A stretch of 44,969 bases of DNA. Source: CAYNRG01 sp047974855 (lineage in GTDB: Bacteria > Bacillota_I > Bacilli_A > Erysipelotrichales > Erysipelotrichaceae). The position numbers and the translations under genes were made by a program. The stretch spans positions 1 through 44,969 of the forward strand of contig JBKECT010000001.1 of assembly GCA_047974855.1 (NCBI GenBank). Direction: 5' to 3'. The notes below the pieces were generated by a model. It was given only the letters and a program-made list of their open reading frames with translations, searched no databases and was not told the DNA's origin. This document shows positions 1 through 7,031 of this stretch, in pieces. The stretch's first letter is position 1; each line of letters starts with the position of its first letter.

Positions 1-125
1 TCTCTTAAGGTGGTGATCATTGTATCTAAGCGTGATACCATAGCTTCTACTTCACTTGATTCTGATGTGAATTCTGCTGACTTTGCATACAACTCCTCAA
101 CATCCATTGCTATTCTTCCGGCCAT
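1..125 (-). CDS. WXG100/ESAT-6-like protein, 5' part only
   Basis: The first 41 codons of a minus-strand gene run off the left edge. The start ATG at 125 has a strong ribosome binding site (AAGGAGG, about 9 nt upstream). The peptide begins MAGRIAMDVEELYAKSAEFT and continues as one helix with spaced acidic and hydrophobic residues. This is the usual first helix of WXG100 proteins, small helical-hairpin substrates of type VII secretion. The diagnostic W-x-G turn would lie just beyond the edge, so the family call rests on the N-terminal pattern alone. More type VII genes may follow to the left. Confidence 0.6.
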   Translation of the reverse strand, partial: MAGRIAMDVEELYAKSAEFTSESSEVEAMVSRLDTMITTLR

Positions 126-152
126 TGTTATTCCTCCTTATTTAGTGACTAA

Positions 153-181
153 ATTTTACACCCTTAACAGTTTATTTTCAA
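153..181 (-). promoter_or_regulatory. Sigma-A promoter for the WXG100 gene
   Basis: On the minus strand TTGAAA (176-181) and TAAAAT (153-158) are separated by exactly 17 nt, about 30 nt before the start codon. A short odd palindrome TTAGTGACTAA lies between the -10 and the ribosome binding site. The rest of the 126-349 gap holds only this promoter and the terminator of the next gene. Confidence 0.65.
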
Positions 182-312
182 GGGCTTTTTACTCTTTTTT
201 TGAAATTATTGTAATTTACAGAATTAAGTTAGTCACCCAAGACTAAAAAATCATCGCCAAGTATCCTGTAGTTAATAAGCCAGAGTGGGTCGATAAGGAA
301 AAGATATATCAT

Positions 313-336
313 AAAAAGAGTCTTCTATGACCCTTT
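313..336 (-). terminator. Rho-independent terminator after the 215-aa membrane protein
   Basis: On the minus strand an 8-bp stem (AAAGGGTC/GACTCTTT, one G-U pair) with loop ATAGAA is followed by a short T-run. It sits 14 nt after the stop codon of the membrane-protein gene. Confidence 0.55.
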
Positions 337-349
337 CTACACTAATGCT

Positions 350-997
350 TTATTCAGCTTTCATATCCTTATAGCCCATCCAAATCATCCACACATACAT
401 GCACGTCTTAGGTAACATCAACATCCCCACAAGAGGTATAGCATCTGCAAACAAGACAACCGGAATATAGAAGGCAAAGCTTAACGCTATAGCTAGTGGC
501 ATATATTTTAAGGTTTTACTTTGACTTCGTGTTTTTACAAATACCGCAAAAACCAAGATTCCAAGCACCACAAATGGAATATTTCTTATAATTCCCCACA
601 TTAGTGGTGCATCGGCACTAGTCCATTGATTTTGTGGTAATAGACACAAAGCAATTCTTACTATCGCATGTCCATAGATTACCCCCGTCATTGCTTTGCT
701 TTCTTTTCCAAATCGCAAACACCAAAAACGATACAACAAAACATAAAAAATAGTCATCGTTATGGATGTAACCAGTTTTCCAATTCCTAAGGCTACCGTA
801 TAATCTTCTAACCCTGTAGTACATAATCCTATCATTCTTGGTACAAGATGAAAGGCATCTCCAATCCCTAAAATTAATGTCATCACCCCAAATAATTTAT
901 ACTTTTTATCTGTTGCCTGTCTCAACATAATCCATCCCATTGCTATTGCTGTTGATAAGTATAAAATATCAAATAGCGTTTCCATGATTGCTTGCAT
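350..997 (-). CDS. Uncharacterised polytopic membrane protein (215 aa)
   Basis: I do not recognise a named family. The protein has about six or seven hydrophobic segments of roughly 18-22 residues with short loops and ends in a short charged tail (GYKDMKAE). A Gly-Asp-Ala-Phe-His-Leu-Val-Pro-Arg stretch near residues 46-54 is the only polar motif in a membrane segment and might be functional. No signal peptide cleavage site or soluble domain is visible. The start at 997 is supported by AAAGGAGA 7 nt upstream. It has its own promoter directly after the parB terminator and its own terminator, so it is monocistronic and its place beside parB says little about function. A transporter or membrane-embedded sensor are both possible. 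Confidence 0.75.
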   Translation of the reverse strand: MQAIMETLFDILYLSTAIAMGWIMLRQATDKKYKLFGVMTLILGIGDAFHLVPRMIGLCTTGLEDYTVALGIGKLVTSITMTIFYVLLYRFWCLRFGKESKAMTGVIYGHAIVRIALCLLPQNQWTSADAPLMWGIIRNIPFVVLGILVFAVFVKTRSQSKTLKYMPLAIALSFAFYIPVVLFADAIPLVGMLMLPKTCMYVWMIWMGYKDMKAE

Positions 998-1026
998 AAT
1001 TTATCTCCTTTAACCATTACTATCTA

Positions 1027-1054
1027 ACTTTACTCCTCAATCCTTTTTTGTCAA
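1027..1054 (-). promoter_or_regulatory. Promoter for the 215-aa membrane protein
   Basis: TTGACA (1049-1054) and TAAAGT (1027-1032) on the minus strand are separated by 16 nt. The -35 is perfect and the -10 matches at 4 of 6 positions. The -35 abuts the T-tract of the parB terminator. Confidence 0.5.
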
Positions 1055-1079
1055 GAAAAAAGACTACTTTAAGTAGCCC
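1055..1079 (-). terminator. Terminator of the rsmG-noc-parA-parB operon
   Basis: On the minus strand GGCTACT-TAA-AGTAGTC forms a hairpin followed by TTTTTTC, starting 4 nt after the parB stop codon. Confidence 0.75.
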
Positions 1080-1082
1080 ATT

Positions 1083-1955
1083 CTATTCTTCAATACATCC
1101 TAATAGTTCTAAAATGCGATTTAAGTCATCATCACTTGTATAAGTAATTTGAATTTTATGATTTTCAACCACTACAGCTGTTTGAAGTTTAAGTTCCATT
1201 AAGTTTTCAACATAAACTAAATTAGGATCTTTTCTTTTTTCTTCTTTTTTATTGCTTGATTTCCCTTGTGATTGAGACTTAATAATTTGTTCAACTTCTC
1301 GAACTGATAATCTTTCTTTTATAATTCTTTCTGCAAGATCTAAAGCGTCATCTTCATCCAATGAAATTAATGGTCGCGCATGTCCTATTGACAATTTTTT
1401 TGTTGAAACTAATTCTTGAATAGGTTGAGGAAGTTTTAATAAGCGCATCATATTGGTGACATGAACCCTTGATTTTCCTAATCTCTCTGCCACCTTTTCT
1501 TGTGTATAGTTTAATCGATCCGATAAATTTTGATAAGCTAGCGCTTCTTCCATCGGATTTAAATTTTCACGCTGTACATTTTCTAAAATAGAAACTTCCA
1601 TCATTTGTTCATCACTGAAATCTACCACCATTGCAGGAATTGTTTTTAGTCCTGCTTTTTTACTTGCCCTCCAGCGTCTTTCCCCAGCAATAATTTCATA
1701 GCCTTGAATACTTTTACGGACAAGGATTGGAGTAAATACACCATGCTCTTTAATTGATGCACTTAATTCCTTTAATGCCTCTTCATCAAAATGAGTTCTT
1801 GGTTGATATGGATTTGCACGAATTTCACTAATTTCAAGTTCACTTGATTTTCCTGCATCCACTCGACCATGTTGAATATCTTCTAAAACCTCAGTTAAGT
1901 TATCTCCAAAAATAGAGCCTAATCCTTTACCTAATTTTGATTTTTTTTCACTCAT
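1083..1955 (-). CDS. parB: Chromosome partition protein ParB (Spo0J)
   Basis: ParB is the CTP-dependent DNA clamp that loads at parS, spreads, and recruits SMC and ParA to segregate the origin. The 290-aa protein has all the expected parts: an N-terminal ParA-contacting stretch LGKGLGSIFG (8-17), the CTP-binding/ParB-Srx core with GERRWRA (91-97) and ENVQREN (125-131), a helix-turn-helix around 152-172 (EKVAERLGKSRVHVTNMM), and a C-terminal dimerisation region after a Lys-rich linker. Two exact parS palindromes are present at 17950 and 19345. It is the last gene of rsmG-noc-parA-parB, overlaps parA by 4 nt, and is followed by a terminator. The 4-nt overlap suggests translational coupling with ParA. 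Confidence 0.97.
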   Translation of the reverse strand: MSEKKSKLGKGLGSIFGDNLTEVLEDIQHGRVDAGKSSELEISEIRANPYQPRTHFDEEALKELSASIKEHGVFTPILVRKSIQGYEIIAGERRWRASKKAGLKTIPAMVVDFSDEQMMEVSILENVQRENLNPMEEALAYQNLSDRLNYTQEKVAERLGKSRVHVTNMMRLLKLPQPIQELVSTKKLSIGHARPLISLDEDDALDLAERIIKERLSVREVEQIIKSQSQGKSSNKKEEKRKDPNLVYVENLMELKLQTAVVVENHKIQITYTSDDDLNRILELLGCIEE

Positions 1956-2734
1956 TTCTTTGCCTCCCTCTCCGCTGCATTAATCACTTCACGAGCTAAA
2001 GAAGCATAAGCTTTTGCTCCCTCTGATTTAATTTCATAATCAAAGATTGATTGCTCACAACTTGGAGCTTCAGCCAATTTAATATTGCGTGGAATGAAAC
2101 TTTTATAAACTCTTTCTTTAAAATATTTTCGAACTTCTTGTTGGACTTCCACTGACAATTTAGTGCGGTTATCAAACATCGTTAAAAGTACTCCTTCAAT
2201 GGTTAGTCTTGGATTAAATAATCGTTGTACTAATCTAATCGTGCTTAGGAGTTGAGTTAATCCTTCCAGTGCATAATATTCACATTGCACCGGAATAATT
2301 ACTGCATCAGCTGCAGTTAATGCATTCGTGTTTAAAAGCCCTAGTGATGGTGGACAGTCAATGATAATAAAATCATAAAGGTCTACTATCTCTGCAAGTT
2401 TATTTGCCAACAATTTTTCTCTTCCTTCAGCAATACTCGCCATTTCTAGCTCTGCACCTGAAAGATTAATGTTTGCGGTAATCACATCCATTGGAGGAAC
2501 ACTTAAAGATACGATTGTGTCTTTTGGGTTTGCTTCTCCCAAAATCATTTCATAAACTGTTTTTTGATTTTTTTTCCGTTTCGTTCCAATCCCTTGAGAT
2601 GCATTTCCTTGTGGATCAAAGTCCACCAACAACACTTTTTTATGTAAGTATGCTAATCCCGCTGCTAAATTAATACTCGTTGTTGTTTTTCCAACTCCAC
2701 CTTTTTGATTTGCTACTGCAATAATTTTCCCCAT
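1952..2734 (-). CDS. parA: Chromosome partition ATPase ParA (Soj)
   Basis: ParA is a deviant Walker ATPase that binds DNA non-specifically as an ATP dimer and drives origin segregation with ParB. In Bacillus it also controls DnaA. Visible are the deviant Walker A KGGVGKTT (11-18), Walker A' LLVDFDPQGNASQG (about 35-47) and Walker B FIIIDCPPSLGLL. I place the start at the ATG at 2734 (MGKIIAVANQ), giving 260 aa, because AGGTGG lies 8 nt upstream. An ATG at 2740 and GTGs at 2743 and 2746 are in frame but leave no room for that ribosome binding site. The gene lies 18 nt after noc and overlaps parB by 4 nt. Confidence 0.96.
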   Translation of the reverse strand: MGKIIAVANQKGGVGKTTTSINLAAGLAYLHKKVLLVDFDPQGNASQGIGTKRKKNQKTVYEMILGEANPKDTIVSLSVPPMDVITANINLSGAELEMASIAEGREKLLANKLAEIVDLYDFIIIDCPPSLGLLNTNALTAADAVIIPVQCEYYALEGLTQLLSTIRLVQRLFNPRLTIEGVLLTMFDNRTKLSVEVQQEVRKYFKERVYKSFIPRNIKLAEAPSCEQSIFDYEIKSEGAKAYASLAREVINAAEREAKK

Positions 2735-2752
2735 CTCCATCACCACCTAATT

Positions 2753-3520
2753 CTATTTTGGGAATTTGATAATCACACGAACATCATCTGTTGTCTCATC
2801 AACTTCTGATGTCACATCAATACCAATTTGTTTTATTTTGACAACACATTCATTCACTGTGTTTAATCCAATTTGAGTGTTCCTTGTAAATCCTTTTGTC
2901 TTCGATTTCTTTTGCTTAGGGGCTTTGTCTCCTAACCTTTCTTCTACATAGCCTTCGGTTTGTCTTACGTTATACCCCCGTTCCACAACAACATGATATG
3001 CATTAAGTCGCTCTTCTTCATCTAAACTTAGTAACGCTCTTGCATGCCTTTCACTTATTGTTTTTTGCATTAACCCTTCTTTAATTTCATCGGGTAAATT
3101 AAGTAGTCGAATTTTATTGGCAATGGTTGATTGTGTCTTTCCAATTTTTTTCGCTAGCTGTGCTTGTGTTAAAGAAGCTTGCCTCATGATTTGAAGAAAT
3201 GATCTTGCTTCTTCAATTGCGCTTAAATTTTCTCGTTGAATATTTTCAACTAACGCTAGCTGCGCTGCTTGATCCTCTGTTGATGTCATGATATAACACG
3301 GTACTTCTTTGTATCCCGCCAACAAGCAAGCACGATATCTTCTCTCTCCGGCAATTAATTCATAACTATCTTCAATCCTTCTAACAGTAATGGGCTGAAT
3401 CAATCCATTTTCCATTATTGATTGAGCTAACTCTTCCAAGGCATTTGTATCAAATTCCATTCTTGGTTGATATCTATTTGGTCGAATGTCTTGCACACTA
3501 ATATTTAAAATTTCTTTCAT
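2753..3520 (-). CDS. noc: Nucleoid occlusion protein Noc (short N-terminus)
   Basis: Noc is a ParB paralogue that binds its own sites and blocks FtsZ assembly over the nucleoid. The core shows NRYQPR (15-20), the CTP-binding motif GERRYRA (58-64) and ENIQREN (92-98). The helix-turn-helix (about 117-138) contains GKTQSTIANKIRLL, and TISERHARALL follows; both look like Noc and differ from the ParB in this window. At 255 aa it starts directly with the strand that precedes NRYQPR. The N-terminal amphipathic helix that tethers Bacillus Noc to the membrane is therefore absent. The start is firm: TTAGGAG lies 5 nt upstream, and the preceding stop codon is 13 nt away. It lies between rsmG and parA, the standard location. 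Confidence 0.88.
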   Translation of the reverse strand: MKEILNISVQDIRPNRYQPRMEFDTNALEELAQSIMENGLIQPITVRRIEDSYELIAGERRYRACLLAGYKEVPCYIMTSTEDQAAQLALVENIQRENLSAIEEARSFLQIMRQASLTQAQLAKKIGKTQSTIANKIRLLNLPDEIKEGLMQKTISERHARALLSLDEEERLNAYHVVVERGYNVRQTEGYVEERLGDKAPKQKKSKTKGFTRNTQIGLNTVNECVVKIKQIGIDVTSEVDETTDDVRVIIKFPK

Positions 3521-3533
3521 ATATACTCCTAAC

Positions 3534-4232
3534 TTATAATGGATTTTTCTTTATTTGAGCAAACTGTCGTGGATATTTCCCGGGTGTTTTATTCACTTTT
3601 CGATAAAACAAATTAATCCTTTTAGATCCATCGCTCAATTCTCGCTCAACACTTTGTTCTAACTGAACTCCTAATGTTGTTAATCCCTGTTCTGCTTCTT
3701 GATTTTCATCTAGCCCTTGTGCACCTTTCATCGCAATAAACAATCCCCCTACACAAATAAGAGGAATGCATAACTCTGATAAAATTTTCAAATTCGCTAC
3801 CGCACGAGCACTCACAATATCAAAAGACTCTCTTGCTTTTTTGCAATAATCCTCTGCTCTCTCATTAACACACTCAATTTTTTCTAGTCCTAGTTGTTGA
3901 ATCACTTCTTCTAAAAACTTAACTCTTTTCCCTAGTGGTTCAACAATGGTAACTTCTAAATTAGGGTATGCGATTTTTAAAGGAACGGAAGGAAATCCTG
4001 CTCCTGATCCTACATCACATAGTCTCCCATGAAGTAATAGTGAAAATGAAGGTAGTAATGAATCATAAAAGTGTTTATCCAAAACTTCTTCAAATTCTAC
4101 AATTGCAGTTAGATTCATTTTCTCATTCCACTCTTTTAATAATGCTGCATATCTTTGAAATTGGGAAATTTGATTTTCATTTAATTGTAGCCCTTGTTTT
4201 TGGCATTGTTGAATAAATTCTTCTATTTTCAT
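3534..4232 (-). CDS. rsmG: 16S rRNA (guanine527-N7)-methyltransferase RsmG
   Basis: RsmG is an S-adenosylmethionine-dependent enzyme that methylates N7 of G527 in 16S rRNA; its loss gives low-level streptomycin resistance in other bacteria. The 232-aa protein has the family helix WNEKMNLTAI, the SAM motif DVGSGAGFPSVPLKI (73-87), the acidic strand VTIVEP, and the signature SARAVANLKILSELC. The C-terminus has KTPGKYPRQ, matching the conserved TPxxYPR tail. The start at 4232 has GGAGGAG upstream. It is the first gene of rsmG-noc-parA-parB. Unlike Bacillus, mnmG and mnmE are not next to it but lie on the other side of oriC. Confidence 0.96.
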   Translation of the reverse strand: MKIEEFIQQCQKQGLQLNENQISQFQRYAALLKEWNEKMNLTAIVEFEEVLDKHFYDSLLPSFSLLLHGRLCDVGSGAGFPSVPLKIAYPNLEVTIVEPLGKRVKFLEEVIQQLGLEKIECVNERAEDYCKKARESFDIVSARAVANLKILSELCIPLICVGGLFIAMKGAQGLDENQEAEQGLTTLGVQLEQSVERELSDGSKRINLFYRKVNKTPGKYPRQFAQIKKNPL

Positions 4233-4250
4233 GCTCTCCTCCGCCTTCTC

Positions 4251-4256
4251 ATTATA
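4251..4256 (-). promoter_or_regulatory. Extended -10 promoter element for rsmG
   Basis: TGTTATAAT on the minus strand (TATAAT at 4251-4256) gives an extended -10 about 18 nt before the rsmG start. No good -35 is visible. The TG overlaps the end of the T-tract of the upstream fhs terminator. Confidence 0.45.
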
Positions 4257-4281
4257 ACAAAAAATAGAGTAACACTCTATT
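4257..4281 (-). terminator. Terminator of fhs
   Basis: AATAGAGT-GTT-ACTCTATT on the minus strand is a perfect 8-bp stem followed by TTTTTTG. It lies about 45 nt after the fhs stop codon and just before the rsmG promoter. On the plus strand a CTTTTTTA run also follows the same stem. Confidence 0.75.
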
Positions 4282-4327
4282 CTTTTTTATACATTCTGTC
4301 TATATTCTCTTTTGTGACCCACCTTAT

Positions 4328-5971
4328 TTAAAATAGTCCTTGAATTTTTCCACTATCACATATTCCAATTTTCAAAGCTGCTGGCTCACATGGAAGTCCT
4401 GGCATCGTCATGATATTCCCTGTATAAGCTATCACAAACCCTGCTCCTGCCGATACTTTAAGCCGCTGTACTCGAACTTCAAAATCTCTCGGTCGCCCAA
4501 TTTTTGTGGGATCATCACTCAATGACATGGGTGTTTTAGCCATACAAATTGGGAGTTTATCCCAGTTCCATTTCTCCATTAATTTAATATCTCTTTGAGC
4601 TTCTTCACTAAAAATTACCCGTTTCCCACCATAAACAGCTGTGACAATCTTTTCTATTTTCTTTTCTATCGACCAGTCTAAATCATAAATATACTGAAAT
4701 TCATTAGGTACAGCACACAGATTGATTACTTTTCTAGCTAAATCTTGGACTCCCAATCCGCCCTTAGACCACCCTTCTGTCACTGAAAATGGCACTGATT
4801 TGCTTTGACACCACCTTGCAACTAAGTTTACTTCATCTTCTGTGTCGCCTTCAAACTTATTTAAAGCCACCACGCAAGGAAGCTTATATTCACTAATGGA
4901 TTCAATATGTTTTTCCAAGTTTTCTATCCCCTTACTTAGTGCATTTTCGCTTTCTCCACCATGCATCTTTAATGCCCGAATTGTCGCAACAAGCACAACT
5001 GCTGTTGGTTGGATATCTGCTAAGCGGCATTTAATGTCTAAAAACTTTTCAGCTCCTAAATCTGATCCAAAACCTGCTTCAGTCACCACATAGTCCACTA
5101 GCTTCAAGGCTGTTTTGGTGGCAATGACAGAGTTACATCCATGTGCTATATTCGCAAATGGTCCGCCATGAACAAAGACCGGATTTTTTTCTAATGTTTG
5201 AACAAGGTTCGGTTCTAAGGCATCTTTCATGATTACTTCCACCGCTCCACTTACTCCTAAATCATCAACTGTTATCGGATTTCCGTCAATGCTATAGGCA
5301 ATAACACATCGTCCTATTCGCTTTTTAAAGTCTTCTCTGTCTCTTGCTAAACAAAGTGTCGCCATGACTTCGGTGGCTACCGTGATGCAAAAAGAATCTT
5401 TTCTTTCTATTCCGTTGCTTTTTTTATTTTGAGCAATCGTTATCTCTCGAAGTGAGCGATCATTCATATCCAGACATCTTTTCCAAACTATTTTTTCAGG
5501 GTCAATATTTAATTTATTCCCTTGATAAAGATGATTATCCAGCATGGCGGCAATTAAATTATTGGCTGCCGTAATTGCGTGCATATCCCCTGTAAAATGC
5601 AGATTAATATCTTCCATAGGAACAATTTGAGTATATCCTCCCCCTGTAGCTCCACCTTTCATACCAAATACAGGCCCCATTGATGGTTCTCTTAAACACC
5701 CCATAACGGATTGGTTAAGACTTGCAAGTCCATCTACCAACCCGATTGTCACTGTTGACTTCCCTTCCCCTGCCTTTGTTGGGTTAATTGCTGTCACTAA
5801 AATTAGTTTCCCATCTTTTTTTTCTTTATTTTTTTCAAACACCCTGTTTGATACTTTTGCTTTATATTTCCCATAACAACTTAAATCTTCTGACTCCATG
5901 TTTATTTTTTGTGCTATGCTAGTAATTTCTTCCATTTGATTTTCTTGAGCAATTTGAATATCACTTTTCAT
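4328..5971 (-). CDS. fhs: Formate-tetrahydrofolate ligase
   Basis: The enzyme makes 10-formyltetrahydrofolate from formate, tetrahydrofolate and ATP, feeding purine and fMet-tRNA synthesis. The 547-aa length is typical. Visible are the P-loop-like TKAGEGKST (65-73), the highly conserved REPSMGPVFGMKGGATGGGY block, TGDMHAITAANNL, HGGPFANIAHGCNS, and the C-terminal PGLPCEPAALKIG. Nothing key is missing. It has its own extended -10 promoter upstream and a terminator downstream, so it is a single-gene unit. The start at 5971 has TTGGAGG 8 nt upstream. Confidence 0.97.
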   Translation of the reverse strand: MKSDIQIAQENQMEEITSIAQKINMESEDLSCYGKYKAKVSNRVFEKNKEKKDGKLILVTAINPTKAGEGKSTVTIGLVDGLASLNQSVMGCLREPSMGPVFGMKGGATGGGYTQIVPMEDINLHFTGDMHAITAANNLIAAMLDNHLYQGNKLNIDPEKIVWKRCLDMNDRSLREITIAQNKKSNGIERKDSFCITVATEVMATLCLARDREDFKKRIGRCVIAYSIDGNPITVDDLGVSGAVEVIMKDALEPNLVQTLEKNPVFVHGGPFANIAHGCNSVIATKTALKLVDYVVTEAGFGSDLGAEKFLDIKCRLADIQPTAVVLVATIRALKMHGGESENALSKGIENLEKHIESISEYKLPCVVALNKFEGDTEDEVNLVARWCQSKSVPFSVTEGWSKGGLGVQDLARKVINLCAVPNEFQYIYDLDWSIEKKIEKIVTAVYGGKRVIFSEEAQRDIKLMEKWNWDKLPICMAKTPMSLSDDPTKIGRPRDFEVRVQRLKVSAGAGFVIAYTGNIMTMPGLPCEPAALKIGICDSGKIQGLF

Positions 5972-5997
5972 CTTAGCACCTCCAAATTTATATTGGC

Positions 5998-6003
5998 ATT
6001 ATA
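5998..6003 (-). promoter_or_regulatory. Extended -10 promoter element for fhs
   Basis: ATGCTATAAT on the minus strand (TATAAT at 5998-6003), 26 nt before the fhs start. The -35 region is A-rich without a clear TTGACA match. Confidence 0.5.
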
Positions 6004-6077
6004 GCATATTCTACAAATATTTTCTTCTATTTCTTCTTTCTCAAACTTAAGCAACTGCATAGTGGTGCTTGAATTAA

Positions 6078-6103
6078 GAAAAAACAACCCATCAAGAGTT
6101 GCT
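6078..6103 (-). terminator. Terminator of dnaX-ebfC-recR
   Basis: On the minus strand GCAACTC-TTGAT-GGGTTGT forms a hairpin followed by a T-run. It begins about 15 nt after the recR stop codon. Confidence 0.7.
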
Positions 6104-6117
6104 TACTTATCTTACCA

Positions 6118-6711
6118 CTAACTCATTTTCTTTCTGCCTTCTAATGCTTTTATTAAGGTTAACTCATCTGCATAATCTAAATGTCCACCCATAGGTAACC
6201 CATGTGCAATTCTTGTGATCAACAAATTTTCACGATTTAAAATACGTTCCAAATACATCGCTGTTGTTTCACCCTCCATTGTTGGGTTTGTCGCAATAAT
6301 CACTTCATCCACTTCTCCACTAACTCTTTTTAATAAGGAGTCGATGTTAATGTCTTCTGGAAGAATTCCCTTTGTTGAAGAGAGAACTCCTTGTAACACA
6401 TGATAGACACCTTTGTATTCTCTTGTCTTTTCCATTGCGATGATATCTTTTGCAGACTCCACCACACAAATAACCTTATCATTGCGCCGTCCATCTTGGC
6501 AAATACCACATAACTCATCTGCACAAAAATTCCCACAGCGTTGACATGTTTTGATTTCTTCTTTAACTCGAAGTAGCGACTTAGCAAACTGCTGAATTTC
6601 TTCCTCTGTTTTATCTAACATTAATAGTGCATATCTCTCTGCTGTTTTAGATCCTACTCCAGGAAGAATTCTAAACGCTTCAATAAGATCTTCTAATGCT
6701 TTAGGATACAT
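6118..6711 (-). CDS. recR: Recombination mediator RecR
   Basis: RecR acts with RecO (and RecF at gaps) to load RecA on SSB-coated single-stranded DNA. In order: a helix-hairpin-helix LPGVGSKTAERYAL (16-29), a four-Cys zinc site (C56, C59, C68, C71), a Toprim domain with VVESAKD and ATNPTMEGETTAMYLER, and the C-terminal GLPMGGHLDYADELTL. Its length of 197 aa is normal. It is the third gene of dnaX-ebfC-recR, starting 2 nt after the ebfC stop codon. Confidence 0.97.
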   Translation of the reverse strand: MYPKALEDLIEAFRILPGVGSKTAERYALLMLDKTEEEIQQFAKSLLRVKEEIKTCQRCGNFCADELCGICQDGRRNDKVICVVESAKDIIAMEKTREYKGVYHVLQGVLSSTKGILPEDINIDSLLKRVSGEVDEVIIATNPTMEGETTAMYLERILNRENLLITRIAHGLPMGGHLDYADELTLIKALEGRKKMS

Positions 6712-6713
6712 GA

Positions 6714-7019
6714 CTACATCCCAGGAAAGGATACACCGCCTGTTAGTGACCCCATCAATTTATCACGATCTTCTTTTACTTTCCTCATTGCATCATTCAT
6801 TGCAATCTGCACTAAGTCAATCAACATTTCTTTATTCTCTTTGTCTACTAAATCATCTTCAATACTCATTGATACAACCTCATAACTTCCCTTTAAGATG
6901 ATCCTTACCGCACCATTGCTAGCACTACCGGCGTACTCTTTTTCATTCAGTTCAGCTTCAGTTTTTTTTATATCTCCTTGCATTTTTTGTGCTTGCTTTA
7001 ATAATTTTTGAATGTCCAT
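6714..7019 (-). CDS. ebfC: Nucleoid-associated protein, YbaB/EbfC family
   Basis: A small dimeric DNA-binding protein of 101 aa. It starts MDIQKLLKQAQKMQGDIKKTEAEL, the hallmark helix of the family, and has the conserved VRIILKGSYEVVSMSIEDDL strand pair and a Gly-rich end GGVSFPGM. The family coats DNA tweezer-like, and its exact role is unsettled. It sits between dnaX (12 nt gap) and recR (2 nt gap), an arrangement conserved across bacteria. Confidence 0.95.
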   Translation of the reverse strand: MDIQKLLKQAQKMQGDIKKTEAELNEKEYAGSASNGAVRIILKGSYEVVSMSIEDDLVDKENKEMLIDLVQIAMNDAMRKVKEDRDKLMGSLTGGVSFPGM

Positions 7020-7031
7020 TTCTTTTCTCCT

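Noticed and set aside
10..246. Plus-strand 78-codon open frame at the left edge
   Set aside because: It runs antisense through the WXG100 gene start and its promoter. The minus-strand gene has clear signals.
3574..3589. Noc-binding-site-like sequence TATTTCCCGGG in rsmG
   Set aside because: Only one half matches the palindrome TATTTCCCGGGAAATA; the other half reads TGTTT. The bases also encode the conserved TPGKYPR tail of RsmG, so coding constraint explains them.
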